The notes under the pieces were generated by a model that was not told where the DNA came from, searched no databases, and was given only the letters and a program-made list of their open reading frames with translations. A DNA stretch of 64,000 nt from Thermohalobaculum sp039815685. GTDB lineage: Bacteria > Pseudomonadota > Alphaproteobacteria > Rhodobacterales > Rhodobacteraceae. The DNA is taken from positions 62,001 through 126,000 of the forward strand of contig JBCBYV010000010.1 in NCBI GenBank assembly GCA_039815685.1, read 5' to 3'. The position numbers were made by a program, and so were the translations under genes. Below, one piece after another: positions 63,737-64,000 of this stretch; position 1 is the first letter of the stretch; every line of letters starts with the position of its first letter.

Positions 63737-64000
63737 TCAGGCGGCGAGGCGGGCGGCGAGAGAGTTGGTGCCAGCCGAGAGGATGTTGACGGGCACGAGT
63801 TGGCCGCGCGTCCCGGGGCTTGCATCGAAGTGGACCGGCTGGAGCCAGGGGGACCGCCCGACCATCTGACCCTCGTGCCGGCCCGGTTTCTCGACGAGCA
63901 CATCCATGCGCCGGCCGACCATGGAGGTCTGGAAGGCCGCCTGCTGCTCGGAAAGGAGCGCCTGGAGGCGGGCGAGGCGGTCGGCCTTTACCTCTTCGGG
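63737..64000 (-). CDS. miaB: tRNA-2-methylthio-N6-dimethylallyladenosine synthase, C-terminal part
   Basis: The last 87 codons of a gene that continues beyond the window. The visible part has the helix preceding the TRAM domain (EVKADRLARLQALLSEQQAAFQ) and the TRAM beta-barrel (TSMVGRRMDVLVEKPGRHEGQMVGRSP, YLQPVHF-like WLQPVHFDA, LVPVNILSAGTNSLAARL). This ending matches MiaB, the radical-SAM methylthiotransferase acting on tRNA A37. The catalytic cluster cysteines are outside the window. Confidence 0.88.
   Translation of the reverse strand, partial: PEEVKADRLARLQALLSEQQAAFQTSMVGRRMDVLVEKPGRHEGQMVGRSPWLQPVHFDASPGTRGQLVPVNILSAGTNSLAARLAA

Overview
The window is chromosomal DNA of a high-GC alphaproteobacterium, most likely a Rhodobacterales member. 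The evidence is gene content and order: trpF-trpB-trpA with ihfB and a LapA-type protein; aroA-cmk-rpsA; uvrA-ssb-gyrA with coaD and a cyclophilin nearby; accD-folC; and the block miaB / phoH-ybeY-corC-lnt-xre / metK-trmB. A protein with a VPLPA-type C-terminal sorting signal points the same way. The genus cannot be decided from this sequence. No rRNA, tRNA, CRISPR array, phage or insertion-sequence transposase was found.

Region 1 (1-14723) is a cell-surface polysaccharide locus. Two tandem genes of the polysaccharide pyruvyl transferase family are read leftwards; the second is a degenerate paralogue that runs off the window edge. Read rightwards is a 2699-residue fully reducing type I polyketide/fatty-acid synthase (KS-AT-DH-degenerate insert-ER-KR-ACP), start-stop coupled to a PLP-dependent alpha-oxoamine synthase. 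A short-chain dehydrogenase and a KpsS-like capsule protein follow. The combination resembles rkpA/rkpG/rkpH/rkpJ of Sinorhizobium and wcbR/wcbT/wcbP/wcbO of Burkholderia. It suggests that a PKS-built acyl chain is joined to an amino acid and reduced to a sphingoid-like amino alcohol that could anchor a capsule.

Region 2 (14734-31726) is mostly housekeeping: cyclophilin, coaD, a CBS protein, uvrA, ssb, gyrA, folC, accD, an EamA transporter and a class IV aminotransferase. Among these sit an exported Arg/Asp protein made of 11-residue repeats and a sulfotransferase-like gene.

Region 3 (31858-46959) holds trpA, trpB, trpF, ihfB, sppA, rpsA, cmk and aroA on the minus strand. Inserted genes interrupt it: a DUF2158 protein with an RGG-type tail, an enolase-superfamily dehydratase, a low-GC sulfotransferase-like gene and a secreted alpha/beta hydrolase.

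Region 4 (46960-64000) holds trmB, a DUF2189 membrane protein, a small ferredoxin, metK, a hybrid histidine kinase, an XRE regulator, lnt, corC, ybeY and phoH. Three glycosyltransferases and an isochorismatase-family hydrolase separate phoH from a partial miaB.

Intergenic spacers in the right half carry a family of small palindromic repeats with the core CGGGTCAAGCCCG. The bases flanking this core change in a compensatory way between copies. Some copies are composite elements of about 80-110 bp with two palindromes. One long gene-free spacer (46960-47619) also holds three consecutive hairpins.
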